Positions 14,341 to 26,045 of a stretch of 64,000 bases of DNA are shown piece by piece (positions within the stretch are counted from its first letter, which is position 1; each line of letters starts with the position of its first letter). The stretch is taken from NCBI RefSeq assembly GCF_024679245.1, contig NC_090174.1, positions 46,932,188 through 46,996,187 of the forward strand. The letters run 5' to 3'. The notes under the pieces are model-generated. The model ran no database searches. It was not told the DNA's origin and saw nothing but the letters and a program-made list of their open reading frames with translations. Source of the stretch: Pseudorasbora parva. Its lineage: Eukaryota; Chordata; Actinopteri; Cypriniformes; Gobionidae. The position numbers and the translations under genes were made by a program.

Positions 14341-16873
14341 TCAATACTTGGTCGGGAATCCTTTTGCAGAAATGACTGCTTCAATGCGGCGTGGCATGGA
14401 GGCAATCAGCTTGTGGCACTGCTGAGGTGTTATGGAGGCCCAGGATGCTTCGATAGCGGCCTTAAGCTCATCCAGAGGGTTGGGTCTTGCGTCTCTCAAC
14501 TTTCTCTTCACAATATCCCACAGATTCTCTATGGGGTTCAGGTCAGGAGAGTTGGCAGGCCAAATGAGCACAGTAATACCATGGTCAGTAAACCATTTAC
14601 CAGTGGTTTTGGCACTGTGAGCAGGTGCCAGGTCATGCTGAAAAATGAAATCTTCATCTCCATAAAGCTTTTCAGCAGATGGAAGCATGAAGTGCTCCAA
14701 AATCTCCTGATAGCTAGCTGCATTGACCCTGCCCTTGATAAAACACAGTGGACCAACACCAGCAGCTGACATGGCACCCCAGACCATCACTGACTGTGGG
14801 TACTTGACATTGGACTTCAGGCATTTTGGCATTTCCTTCTCCCCAGTCTTCCTCCAGACTCTGGCACCTTGATTTCCGAATGACATGCAAAATTAGCTTT
14901 CATCCGAAAAAAGTACTTTGGACCACTGAGCAACAGTCCAGTGCAGCTTCTCTGTAGCCCAAAGTGGCTTGACCTGGGGAATGTGGCACCTGTAGCCCAT
15001 TTCCTGCACACACCTGTGCACGGTGGCTCTGGATGTTTCTACTCCAGACTAAAGCCCTGCATTTATGCCTTTTTTACACCCCTAGGGGCCGGGCTTCGGG
15101 CCAATTTTCACGTCATACCTAAAACGCGGGCTGGGATTCGGGGATTTTTTTAGGCTTCTCCTTCGTTTTATATTTATTTTATCAATTAAAAGGAACAATG
15201 AGATGTTTTGCGCTGGTGGAAACAACACGAGACCATAATAGCTAACGCGACTGTCAAGATGGCTCGCACAGTGTTCAGAGCATAGGTTTAGAGTCCGCGG
15301 CAGCAGCAGCAGCGGACGTTTCTTCAGCGCAGCTGCTAGAGTTAAGGCCGGAGACACACTGCAAGCGTGGTGTGAGCGTGGCGTTTCTGTTGCGTGTCAT
15401 CCGCGGGGCGTCTGCTGCTATTAATGTACAGGGAAGCCCTATACTTCATGTTAAATATAAATATATTGCCTATTGATACAGCAAAGACAACGTCGGCAGT
15501 AGCCGGCCCATACCATATCCATGGTATTGACGGCAAAAGGCTACAGAATATTTCGTTCTGTATTGACTGGTTTAATATTTCAAAATCGATAATTATGTTG
15601 TTTTTTATTATTACAATTAGGCCTATATCTGCATTTATGTTAACCTACAGACTTTCAAACATGAAAATGTCATTATGTGTCACAATGTGTTATGGGTGAT
15701 ATGTTGTAGTCAGATAGATATGATGGTGCTGCAACACGCATCGCAGCAAATGACTAATGCAAGCCAATGCAAATGGCTGTAAATGAAACTTAAAATAAAG
15801 ATGCTCAAAAACACCATCATCTTCAATAAAAATGAATGAGACTAAATGATCTTACCAGTGCGCTTAAGTCGCGCTCTCTTATGTGGTCTTTGAATTTGAA
15901 ATAAGCTGCTGAATAAAATGCATCTTGAATCTTTTGCTTCCGTTGCTGTAAACTCCGTTAAATGAGCATATACCCAGGGAATTGAAGATGGGATTTATAT
16001 TCATTTGTGTAGGTGCAAGGTAGGCTATAAGACAACCTGCATGTTCTTTTTTAATTTTTATTTGTTTTTAGATTGTTTAGCTCCGTTTGCGAGAGCCGCG
16101 AGCAGAATCAGCCTGCCTCAGCTCGTCAAAAATGCCTTTTAGGCTACTGGTGGTAATAGTTGGCGAAATTAACTAACATTGTGATGCTTGAAGTGTATAT
16201 GGATTATTCAAATTATATCTATGGATTTTATTATAGGCAAGACAAGTCAAGAGTTGATTTGAGAGACTAAATCGATTAAATATGCGGTTAACTCACTGTC
16301 GGCCGCTGGTCACTTAAAAAAATTAAAACTTTAATTTAACAAACAAAAAAATGCTCTAAACATTTTTCTAAATAAACGTAATAAAGAAAAGAAACGAAAT
16401 ATAACTACTTTGATATTAAAAACAAAACAGAACTATTTTAATGGCTGCAACAATGTAAAAAAAAAACAAAAAAAACACGGGCTCCAGTCAGACACGGGCC
16501 GAGAATTTTGATAAGCTGTCGGACACGGGCTGCGCTAGGGCCTCAGCGTCTCGGGCCAGGGCCGGGCTAGGGCCTAGATTTGAGGCCCGTGCAGGGCTCT
16601 ACTCCAGACTCAGTCCACTGCTTCCGCAGGTCCCCTAAGGTCTGGAATCGGTCCTTCTCCACAATCTTCCTCAGGGTCCGGTCACCTCTTTTCGTTGTGC
16701 AGCGTTTTTTGCCACACTTTTTCCTTCCCACAGACTTCCTACTGAGGTGCCTTGATACAGCACTCTGGGAACAGCCTATTCATTCAGAAATTTCTTTCTG
16801 TGTCTTACCCTCTCGCTTGAGGGTGTCAATGATAGCCTTCTGGACAGCAGTCAGGTCGGCAGTCTTACCCATG
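14341..16873 (-). pseudogene. Tc1-type transposase, broken in two by a hAT insertion
   Basis: The start ATG is at 16873-16871 (MGKTADLTAVQKAI). The N-terminal part (16873 to about 16610) carries the helix-turn-helix DNA-binding region, including CSQSAVSRHL. The C-terminal part resumes at about 15041 with ATVHRCVQEMGY and ends at 14341. The catalytic triad is visible: SDES, then HDLAPAH, then NPIENLWD, with 34 residues between the second Asp and the Glu (DD34E). Two in-frame stops are seen, one just before CSQSAVS and one directly after SDES. With the 1.5 kb insertion the gene cannot make transposase. Known role of the family: cut-and-paste at TA dinucleotides. Confidence 0.9.
15042..16609. 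mobile_element. Non-autonomous hAT inserted in the Tc1 transposase
   Basis: The body is 15050-16601 (1552 bp) with termini TAAAGCCCTGCA and TGCAGGGCTCTA, flanked by exact 8-bp duplications CTCCAGAC at 15042-15049 and 16602-16609. Subterminal DNA is rich in CGGGC and GGGCC motifs. No transposase frame is present. Because it lies inside the Tc1 gene, it is younger than that element. Confidence 0.93.
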
Positions 16874-17030
16874 ATTGCGGTTTTGATTAATGAACCAGGC
16901 TGGGAGTTTTTAAAAGCCTCAAGAATCTTTTGCAGGTGTTTAGAGTTAATTAGTTGATTCAGATGATTAGGTTAATAGCTCGTTTAGAGAACCTTTTCAT
17001 GATATGCTAATTTTTGGAGAAGGACCTGTA

Positions 17031-18513
17031 TATGTATAATAATATATGCAAGATGTTTCCATGTGTAGGTGCAGGGTGAGATGATTACTTTTTAAGGTAT
17101 GATGTTTTCTTCCGTTTGCACTCCAAAATGGAGATGATAGTGAAATGATAGTTTACTCTCTAAAATTAAAACAATTTACTCATACTCATGTCATTCCAAG
17201 CCTGTATGATGTTCTTTCTTCTGTGGAAAGAAGACAGTGAAAAATGTAATTTGTGAGATTTGAACATATTTGATTTTGGTGTGCCATGATTGGTCAGACA
17301 AACAAAAAACAGTGATGTTTGGTGGCATTGATAGTGCTTTCTGTCATTTTTTTTTTCAGATTGACAGAGAAGATCATACAGGGCTGTGAATTACACAAGG
17401 GTGGTTTAACAAAAATAAAAACTCAGGTTCTACAATCTTTTCAATAATGCGGTAATGCATTACTCCATCTCGTCTGTACTTGTGAAACTGTTATCTGGCA
17501 ATTTCTGGAGTATTTTTTGCTGTTAAAATAGTTAAATATCTTGTAGATGAGAACAGATGTTGGCTGAAAGCACTGCAGCCCACACTGTTAGTGAGAGTCA
17601 GTCATCTGTTAGAATATCTCTTGTTTTCTTGACTGTAGACATGGTTATGATAAAGTCTTTTCTTTAAATGAGTGTGACAGGTAATTTCGAACAAGCATAC
17701 TAGTCTGTGCAAGTATGTTTATGGCATAATTGAAGGCTGTGGGTGGCTTAATTTATCCACACGGCGAATTAAATGTCGTCAGTTTACATAAAAGACAATC
17801 AAAGTTTTTTTCCAAAAAGTTTTTTACAGCAGATTGTTATTTTTCAGTTTTTAGCACTGGCTATGTATTATTTCTGGGGTTCAATGCAAAAGATGCTGTT
17901 GATAACTGCACAAAATAATTTTGAAAATGTGTGTAAACAAACACCATTTACAAGTATTACATTTTTAATGGAAGTTTACAGGGCACATTGCTAACATGCA
18001 TGACCACATCACTTGCTAACTTTGTGCAAAGTTATATCCCATTTTTAAGTCATCACCATGTAAAGCCAATAAACTTTGTAACTTTTGCATAATTCACAAG
18101 GTTGTACTTGTTTACAGATAAATCCATCCAAAGGAATTATATCGGTAATGCATAAGTTCACCCACCTAGAATGATGATGACACCACTAAAATGATTTGGG
18201 CAATATTACAGCACAAATAGCACATATTTTTGTACAGATGAATTCATATTAGAGCTTTAACAAAAATATGTGCTGCACTTTTCTGCTTTTACGCTTTTCA
18301 GAATGCTTTCCCCCATAGATTTCTATTGTACCGAAAGAGCATTAATATAAACATGATCTTTGCTTGTTTTATATAAGCCGAGAGACAAAGTTTTGGGGAC
18401 ATCAAAATCAAACATTGTTACACATAAAATGACCCAGTTTTACCAAGTCAAAATTATTGTCTCTGGTTATCATCAGCATCACAGATGTTTCTGATAGAGG
18501 TTGTTGCAGAAGA
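17031..18513. other. No gene seen
   Basis: AT-rich non-coding sequence. Two overlapping short frames at 17730-17994 show no motif or splice context. No target duplications found. Confidence 0.4.
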
Positions 18514-18868
18514 CTGGGGGGAGGGGGGTGCAATCCAACGCTCTCCATTGAGTTTGTATTGCGTGAAGTGGTCGCCTTGTCATTTCTTACTTTAAAAAAT
18601 AGAACATTGTCTAAAAGCTGATATGTGACAAGGTGTACAGCAAACAAGCTAAAAACCACAGAACTATGTTTTTAAAAGCTGTCGACCCGAAAAAACGTAG
18701 AAACTTAGTTCTGTGTTTTTTAACTTGTTTGCTGTACACCTTGTCACATATCAGCTTTTAGACATTGTTCTCTTTTTTTATATATAAATAAGAAACGACA
18801 AGGCGACCGCTTCATGCAATACAAAGTCAATAGAGACAGTTTGTTTGTGGCACCCCCCCACCCCCGGG
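18514..18868. repeat. Foldback element with ~150-bp arms
   Basis: The left arm (18514-18666) and right arm (18705-18868) are inverted copies separated by a 38-bp loop. Near the loop about 41 bases pair without mismatch, centred on GTGACAAGGTGTACAGCAAA. The outer ends are a G-rich and a C-rich run. Transcription in either direction would give a long hairpin RNA. No target duplication was identified. Confidence 0.85.
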
Positions 18869-18903
18869 CATGGCTTTCAGATTATGATGCATATCGCTAT
18901 ACC

Positions 18904-19341
18904 TTAAAGGAATAGTTCACCCAAAAATGAAAATTAGCCCATGATTTACTCACTCAACTCATCCTAGGTGTATATGACATTCTTCTTTCAGCTGAACACA
19001 ATCGGTAGCCTGACAAGCCAGACCCACTCAAGATGTTTGGTCTGGAAACTCACCATTGACAGGGCTCAATCCGAGGGGCGGGATTAACGGTTGTCTTTCA
19101 AACTCCCTCTGCACGCGATTGGATAGAGCTACAACCAACCAGAGCAACGTGTAGCGGAGCTAGTTGACAGATTAAACTTTTGCCGTATCCGGTTGGCAAA
19201 AAGTGAAGTGATGCATTTGTGTAAGAAAAATATCTATATTTAAAACTTTACAAACTGTAATCTCTAACTTCCGCTTACTTGTCGTATGTGCATTCACGAG
19301 AGACTCGTGTTCCAGTATTTTGGGGTGAACTATTCCTTTAA
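18904..19341. mobile_element. TTAA-target MITE carrying a nested fragment
   Basis: The body is 18908-19337 with termini AGGAATAGTTCACCCAAAA and its inverse, flanked by TTAA on each side. TTAA targets are used by piggyBac and Kolobok elements; I cannot choose between them. A truncated copy of another repeat sits at 19006-19201. Non-coding. Confidence 0.85.
19006..19201 (+). mobile_element. Truncated copy of the 9-10-bp-duplication element
   Basis: Starts TAGCCTGACAAGCCAGACC and follows the sequence of the complete copies at 57412-58366 and 39981-40508 (inverse) up to GGTTGGCAAAA, where it stops. Its right half is missing and the surrounding TTAA element resumes directly. Confidence 0.8.
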
Positions 19342-20117
19342 AAAACTGTGACAAACAAAATCATTATTGTGTATAGTTCCTCGTACATACATCTTCCATA
19401 GATACCCGCCAATGAGCCTATAATCTCATCACATAGCTTTAATTTGCAGCATGTTACTGTCAATGTACAGGTTTACTTTGAAAGAGGCTGAAGTCACTGA
19501 CATCAAGATGTGAACACAATCTAATATCTGCCTTTCCAACTTTCCCTAGCTAGCTAGAAAGATAACATTAACAGAATCAATACGCCTAAGGTCATATGCC
19601 CTTTTTTACACACCTACCTCTTGAATTTGAAATGGCCACTAGCCCGGGGCTCCTCATTCACCTCCCCAGTGAGACAATTTTTTGGTCTGTTCGACTGGTT
19701 AAATTTGACACATGGCATAATGCAAGTGATATGCTCTCAATGAGAGCTTGCTAGACAGCAGCGGAGGTGTGCTCACAGGATCAGAATGGTAACAAGCTGA
19801 CCTAGGGAAACATTGTGAATGTGAAATCTGGGAATGTGTTTCAAAACGGAATTGCTCAAACACGACAACAAACAAACTTATTTCTTTCAGCTACCTGGCA
19901 GCTACTAACTGGCAGCAGCTACTGTTGTGGCAGCACTCAGGTGCCCATAATTGATGGCACACTCCTGACTGAAGGGAGGAAGAGGTTGTCGGTGATCATG
20001 GAGGTGGAAGAGGGGAGAGGCTCTTTGAGGTTATCTCACGCTGTGGGTGTGAAGCAGAAGTCAGTGTCGGTCGAGGGTTTCTGTGTGGCCCATGTCTGCT
20101 TAGCTACTGTCTGGAGA
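19342..20117. other. No gene established
   Basis: The stretch 19870-20110 follows a TTTCTTTCAG and is open in one frame, but its protein sequence has no family motif and the frame runs into a GA microsatellite. Treated as non-coding. Confidence 0.35.
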
Positions 20118-20142
20118 GAGAGAGAGAGCGAGAGAGAGAGAG

Positions 20143-20182
<40 letters not shown>

Positions 20183-20201
20183 GGAGAGAGACAGAGAGAG
20201 A
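20118..20201. repeat. (GA)n microsatellite
   Basis: GA repeats with occasional GAGC and GACG interruptions. Polypurine tracts of this length can form triplexes. Frames on either strand are artefacts. Confidence 0.95.
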
Positions 20202-20898
20202 GGTTTCCTAACAAAACTGGGGCACCAGCATCTTTTTTTGCTGATGAACTCAAATATGTGTCAGATGTGTTTTTTTTCCCCCACGTCACCTGCTGCCCAC
20301 GTGCCTGTGTTTCGCCCCATCTGAGGTGCTGAAATCCATGTGTTGTAAGAAACATTGTGATGTTGATTGGTACACAGAAGGCTTGTGTTCACACAAGCTA
20401 TAATCAATTATTCATGCTTGCAGCAACAAGTCGCTCCTCTGATAATGCAATTAAAAATTTAATGGAGTATTTTGATAAACAAAACACAAGGATTTTCCAA
20501 GTCTTGTAAAAATAAAAAAAGGTCTTCTTTGGTTCAGTCTAAATGCATATATGAGTTAGCTCATGCTCATGCTCACTCCCACGAGACACCATACGGCTTT
20601 CTAGCAGGGCTAAAAACTTCCTTCAATATACATATGTGGACACATTTAGAAATGCTGTGACTCACATGTATGCTCTCATTCTCTCTCTTTCATATACACA
20701 ATGTTATATACACATAATTGGCTTCCTTGCAATTGGTTGGTAATGCAGATTCAGTCTGCTTAGATATTTATGCATGAATCTCATACACGGAACACAATAC
20801 ACTTGCCGCCGTAGCAGACGTGCTGAAGCGTGAATGACTCAAATCATTAAAAATTTCATCCTGAGAGCCTCAGATCATCTTGTTACACACGCATGGGT

Positions 20899-20939
<41 letters not shown>

Positions 20940-21036
20940 CTTCAATGTGCATTGCATATCTTTCAGTTCAATCAGCTAAAGCTGAATGAGATCTTTCAAT
21001 ACCCTACAGTGGGTAAGGTTGGTGGTCATATGTAAA
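20202..21036. other. Spacer with a (CA)n tract at 20902-20935
   Basis: No gene or mobile element was recognised. A perfect CA dinucleotide run lies at about 20902-20935. Confidence 0.5.
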
Positions 21037-21108
21037 TATTCTATTCTATTCTATTCTATTCTATTCTATTCTATTCTATTCTATTCTATTCTATTCTATT
21101 CTATTCTA
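21037..21108. repeat. (CTATT)n pentanucleotide microsatellite
   Basis: About fourteen perfect CTATT units. They account for the repeated LFYSI frame seen here. Confidence 0.97.
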
Positions 21109-21734
21109 TCTGTCAAAGTAATACACACGTTATGTTCATACCAATTGACAACTTTATTTACTAACAGGTGTGACTCAGATGATCTTGTACTTACAACAGC
21201 AGGGAGATATCAAATAGTCTGTATGAACAGGTTCTGAAGAAACCTGTTCTGTCAGTCCCCTTTGATAGCCTTGAATGTAAAATAGCAGTACTTTTAGATT
21301 GTGCCTTTTATTTGAATTGTCATCATTTATAAGCAAAAGGTATTTCCTACCATTATTTTAGCCCTTTGAATGCTCTGTTTGAAGGGGCGTTTCTACTGTG
21401 AGTCTTCAGTGTAAGACTCCACTGCATTGATCATCTTTGCATAAGAAATAGCGAAGTACTAAGCTGTGTACTCTCTCAAAAACTGTTAACAGTGAACAGT
21501 GTTGATTTAAAGCATTATATATAGATGTATACTATAGTATCATATTTAGATCTATAGCTTTTTTTAGACAGTGGCATTAAAGGTTGCCACTGTGGCCACT
21601 GTCACGTTCACACTGTGACGGCATTTTAAGTCAACAAAAACGTATCTTTTTGAAAACGCTCTTCAAAGTGGATAAATTTGAAAACACCGTCTTTGCATCG
21701 TAGTGTGGACTGTGAAGACGGAGGTATTTGAAAA
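21109..21734. other. Spacer, possibly left part of an older DNA element
   Basis: From about 21600 (GTTCACACTGTGACGG, then AAAACGCTCTTCAAAG) the sequence resembles the subterminal part of a common fish DNA transposon. Similar text (GTGTAGACGGAGAG) reappears beyond the LINE near 23530. This suggests an older element interrupted by the LINE, but its ends are not defined. Confidence 0.3.
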
Positions 21735-23299
21735 TTAAATTCCCTGGGAAGGTGATTCCAAATCCGCGTTCCAGCAGAGCAGAAAGCTCGATCGCCCATG
21801 GTATGAAGCTTGATGGTGGGGACTTGAAGAAGCAGGTGGCCTAAAGATCTGAGGGTGCAGGTGGAGGATTTCAGACTGATGAGTTCCTGTAGATATAACG
21901 GTGCATGCATATATGTAGGTGATGCATATATGTGTGAGCAGGAGGATTTTGTAGTCGATCCGGGATGAAACAGGAAGCCAGTGCAATGAGTGTAGGATGG
22001 GAGTTATGTAATCATATTTACGAACTCTCATAAGGACTCTGGCAGCGCTGTTCTGGATGTATTGAAGCATCTGGATATTTCTGCCAGAAATCCCACTGAA
22101 GAGTCCGTTGCAGTAGTCCAGTCTGGTGGAGACAAAGGCATGGACAAGTTTCTCTGCATCTGGAAAGGTTAAAAGGGGATGGAGTTTGGAGATGTTTCGA
22201 AGATGGTGGAAGGAAGTTTTACAGATGTGCTTAATGTGGTCATTGAAGGTCAGCTGTGGGTCAAACCAAACCCCTAGATTTGTGACTGAGGAGGAGAAAG
22301 TGATGACCTGGCCATCAAAGATTGAGTTCAGCTGGAGGAAGTTAGTTTCCATCCATGCCTTAATCTCCTCAAGACATGTGGTGAGTCTTGACAGAGCTGT
22401 GGAGGGGCTCGGACAGTTTTAATATAAAGTTGCGTGTCATCAGCATAACAATGAATAGATTGTCAGACTGTCTTTCTCCTGCTGATGACAGGACCGAGGG
22501 GAAGCATGTAGAGGATGAATAAGATTGGACTGAGAACCGACCCCTGCGAAACACCACATGTAACAGGGAGCAGCCTGGACTCACATTGTCCCAATATAAC
22601 ACGCTGAGTCCTGTCAGAAAGGTAAGATTGAAACCAATCTGGAGGTGGTCCAGGAGGAGGGTATGGTCCATGGTGTCAAATGCCGCTTATAGGTCAAGGA
22701 GAATGAGCAGTGATGGTGATCCTGAATCAGCTGTCATTAGAAGGTCATTTGTCATCCTAACAAGAGCAGTTTCGGCACGTTGGGCAGAGTGAAAGCCTGA
22801 CTGAAATATCTCAAATAAGTTGTTGTTTTTTAGATGATTGTGGAGCTGAGAGTTGGCTTCCTTCTCTAGAACCTTTGACAGGAAGGTGAGGTTGGAGATC
22901 AGCCTATAATTAGCAAGGACCTCCGGGTCTAGGGTTGGTTTCTTTAGAGTCTAGGGTTGGTCTAGGACAGATGGCAGCAGTTTTAAGGGCAAGAGGGACG
23001 TGACCAGTTTTAAGAGAGAGATTAACAAACTGGGTTATGATTGGGCTGACAATGGGAATGAACGACTTGAGCACAATAGTCAGGATGGGATCCAAGGTAC
23101 AGGTGGACGACCTAATTTTTTTCCTTAACGTGGCTCTGCTGAACCTCAGTAAAGTGTGGAAGGGATGGCAGTCTCCTGGGCGAGTGGTTGGAGGACGTTG
23201 GAGACAGGGAGGAAGAGCCAGATATTGAAGAGGAATGTTATTAACTTTAGATCTAAAAAAAATCAATAAAGCTGTTGCATCACTCCACTGTGGTTTCAA
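21735..23299 (-). pseudogene. L2-type non-LTR retrotransposon, degenerate reverse transcriptase
   Basis: Minus-strand blocks in shifting frames follow the order of an L2/CR1-superfamily reverse transcriptase. CTLDPI and FVNLSLKTGHVP lie near 23190-22990. GVSQGSVLSPILFI is followed by the catalytic CYADDTQLY (YADD at 22448-22437). Then come NLGVWFDPQLTFNDHI, STRLDYCNGLFSG, NSAARVL and LHWLPVSSRIDYKILLL, ending at GTRIWNHLPREF. At least three frame changes separate the blocks. The 5' half with the endonuclease and the 3' tail are absent. This is a dead fragment; intact L2 proteins copy their own RNA into nicked DNA. Confidence 0.85.
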
Positions 23300-25298
23300 T
23301 GGATGAAGATGACTAGTTATGACAGTTATGTGCTATTCACTTTCACACAGTTGCTAAAATACATTACTGGACGCATCAGTGAATGGTGAGATATTTTGCC
23401 AAATAAGATAACTTTATGATATCTGTATCATCTCAGTAAGCTTTTATGAGGTTTTACACATGCGCAGTAAGTAGAATTTTGCGTTTAATGACATTTCAGT
23501 GTGTGTAAGTAACTTTTAGAAAACGTTAGTGTAGACGGAGAGTATTCTGAAACGAAAACTCAAATCTATCCAGATAAATGTAGACGTAGCCTAACAGTGC
23601 AAACGCAATGTGATTCAGATATTTGTTGATTAAAACAAGTTTTGGCTATAGTCTAGGACCAGAAATCAGTCACTGATAAACTCGCTCTGTTTGATTGACA
23701 GCTCCAATTTGTAAAGGGAGCGGTCTTTGACCACTTTCTTCATTTTTTTCCTTCTGATTCATACACAATTTAAAATAATTTAAACGTTTATTTTTTATTT
23801 TTCATATAGAATGAAAAAATAACAATAAACAAGACTCATTTTGCCAGTCACAGGTCATTTAATCATAGTTTAAATAGATTATTATTTGATTATTTTCATC
23901 CTACTAATAGAAACAATGTGAAGTTGACCATTTAGTCACTGGTCACATGAATCTTTACGTATCAATAATCACTGGCAACTGGTAATTTGGGACTTTTTTA
24001 GACATGTACACATAATAAGTATATCAAACGATCTTCTGTAACAAAGCAATAGTGACTGTGACAAGCAGGGCGAGCGAGAGCCACGAGAAAGCAGTGAGAT
24101 CTGTCGGATTCAGTATAGAAGGCACTGCATAGTTTTTTAATTTCAGTCACTGTAAATCTAGTGTAAGAAGGAAGGTTATGCAGCAACAGTGTTTTTCGAC
24201 AACTTGGCATTACACAACATTTTGCTCCTCATGTCTTCAAAGGTTTTTTGTTTATTGCTCCTTAGTTGCTCGATCCAGTGTTAGCCTCACGTCTGTTATT
24301 TACCTGCTACTTGTCATTCGCAAATCGGTGGGCGGGGCTACAGTCGTAACAATTTAGAAATAGGTGTTGATCTTCTGCAGAGGCGGTCTTTGACCTAGAA
24401 ATAGGCACATTTCAAAATGAATCATTCTTTGGGCATGGTTTCAATAATCACTCTTTTTGGACTATCAAGGCAGTTTTAAGTTCTGAATGTTCTTATAGTA
24501 TGATTAACTCTTATATGCTCAAGGAAAACATTTTGTTTTTCAATTCATGTAATGTTTTCAATGTAACAGTATGCTTACAAAAAATACATGTGTATATTGT
24601 GTTGTGTGTAACTTAATGGTCATTTGCAGCAAGCATTTGTGTTAATGAGATTGTGCTTCTTTAATGAGCCATTGATGTGCTGTCAGTCTCTTCTCATCTC
24701 CCTCCACTCCACCACTAAACCACGCCCACTTTTGTAGCATTTTTTTTGCTGTGAACTGACTGCTGCTGAAACAGGGTTCATGACCCTTTAAATGATGTTT
24801 GCAATTTTGCTCAAGTGTGTTTCAGATGATCAGTGCAATATCTTCACAGTTTAATCGCAAAACGTGTCAAAATGACTATTATCCAAAAAGGATTTTGTCT
24901 CTATTTACTCATGTTCTTCTCATGCATCACACACACATTAGAATATCCGTGTTTACTATAGTATGTGCGTCATTGTAAATCTGTTCATCATGTAAAGCCA
25001 TCATGTCTCCTCAGAAGACTTAGATTTGGATTAGACCACTCAAATTATTGTTTTACGATGCCTTTATAATTTTTTTTGGATCTTTTAAGCTTTAAGGCAG
25101 TGAATTTAAAATGGACCTTAAATCTCAGGTTTCATAAAAATATCTTCATTTGTTTTTGGAAGATAAACAAAAATCTTAAAGGTTTGAAATGACATGAGGG
25201 TGATTTGCAATAAATTAAATTTGTTGGTGAATTAATTAATTATACCTTATAAATACAGCATGATGAATCTTAGATAAAAATAACTATCTTGAATCATA
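23300..25298. other. No gene seen
   Basis: The first 300 bp may be the right part of the DNA element split by the LINE. A segment ending TTCATGACCCTTTAA near 24793 looks like the end of another TTAA-type repeat without a detectable partner. No coding exons were recognised. Confidence 0.35.
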
Positions 25299-25999
25299 TA
25301 CACTCACCTAAAGGATTATTAGGAATACCTGTTCAATTTCTCATTAATGCAATTATCTAATCAACCAATCACATGGCAGTTGCTTCAATGCATTTAGGGG
25401 TTTGGTCCAGGTCAATACAATCTCCTGAACTCCAAACTAAATGTCAGAATGGTAAAGAAATGTGATTTAAGCAATTTTGAGCATGGCATGGCTGTTGGTG
25501 CCAGACGGGCCGGTCTGAGTATTTCACAATCTGCTCAGTTACTGGGAATTTCACACACAACCATTTCTAGGGTTTACAAAGAATTGTGTGAAAAGGGAAA
25601 AACATCCAGTATATGGCAGTCCTGTTTGTGATAATGCCCTTTTGATGCTAGAGGTCAGAGGAGAATGGGCGACTGATTCAAGCTGAAAGAAAAATAACTT
25701 TAACTGAAATAATCACTCGTTACAACCGAAGTATGCAGCAAAGCATTTGTGAAGCCACAACACGCACAACCTTAAGGCGAATGGGCTACAACAGCAGAAG
25801 ACCCCACCGGGTACCACTCATCTCCACTACAAATAGGAAAAAGAGGCTACAATTTGCACAAGCTCACCAAAATTGGACAGTTGAAAACTGGAAAAATGTT
25901 GCCTGGACTGATGAGTCTCGATTTCTGTTGAGACATTCAGATGGTAGAGTCAGATTTGGCGTAAACAGAATGAGAACATGGATCCATCATGCCTTGTTA

Positions 26000-26045
26000 C
26001 CACTGTGCAGGCTGGTGGTCTTCTCCACCAGCCTGCACACAGTGG
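26000..26045. repeat. Hairpin at the 5' junction of the L2 insertion
   Basis: The target arm CCACTGTGCAGGCTGGTGG (26000-26018) is followed by TCTTCT and then an inverted copy CCACCAGCCTGCACACAGTGG (26025-26045, one TG extra). The first arm is transposon sequence shared with copy B; the second belongs to the insertion. Confidence 0.85.

Larger units (their letters stand above)
14236..17030 (-). mobile_element. Tc1-like DD34E transposon split by a hAT
   Basis: Termini CAGGTCCTTCT and AGAAGGACCTG (extending through a TTAGCATAT subterminal motif) lie at 14238 and 17028 next to TA dinucleotides, the Tc1/mariner target. Removing the nested hAT (1552 bp plus one 8-bp duplication) leaves 1231 bp, which is normal for the group. 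The transposase runs on the minus strand and is dead. Confidence 0.9.

Noticed and set aside
14335..14769. Plus-strand frame of 144 codons
   Set aside because: Shadow of the minus-strand Tc1 transposase, which has the catalytic motifs.
19815..20324. 169-codon reading frame after a TTTCTTTCAG acceptor-like site
   Set aside because: No recognisable protein motif, and about a quarter of the frame is the GA microsatellite.
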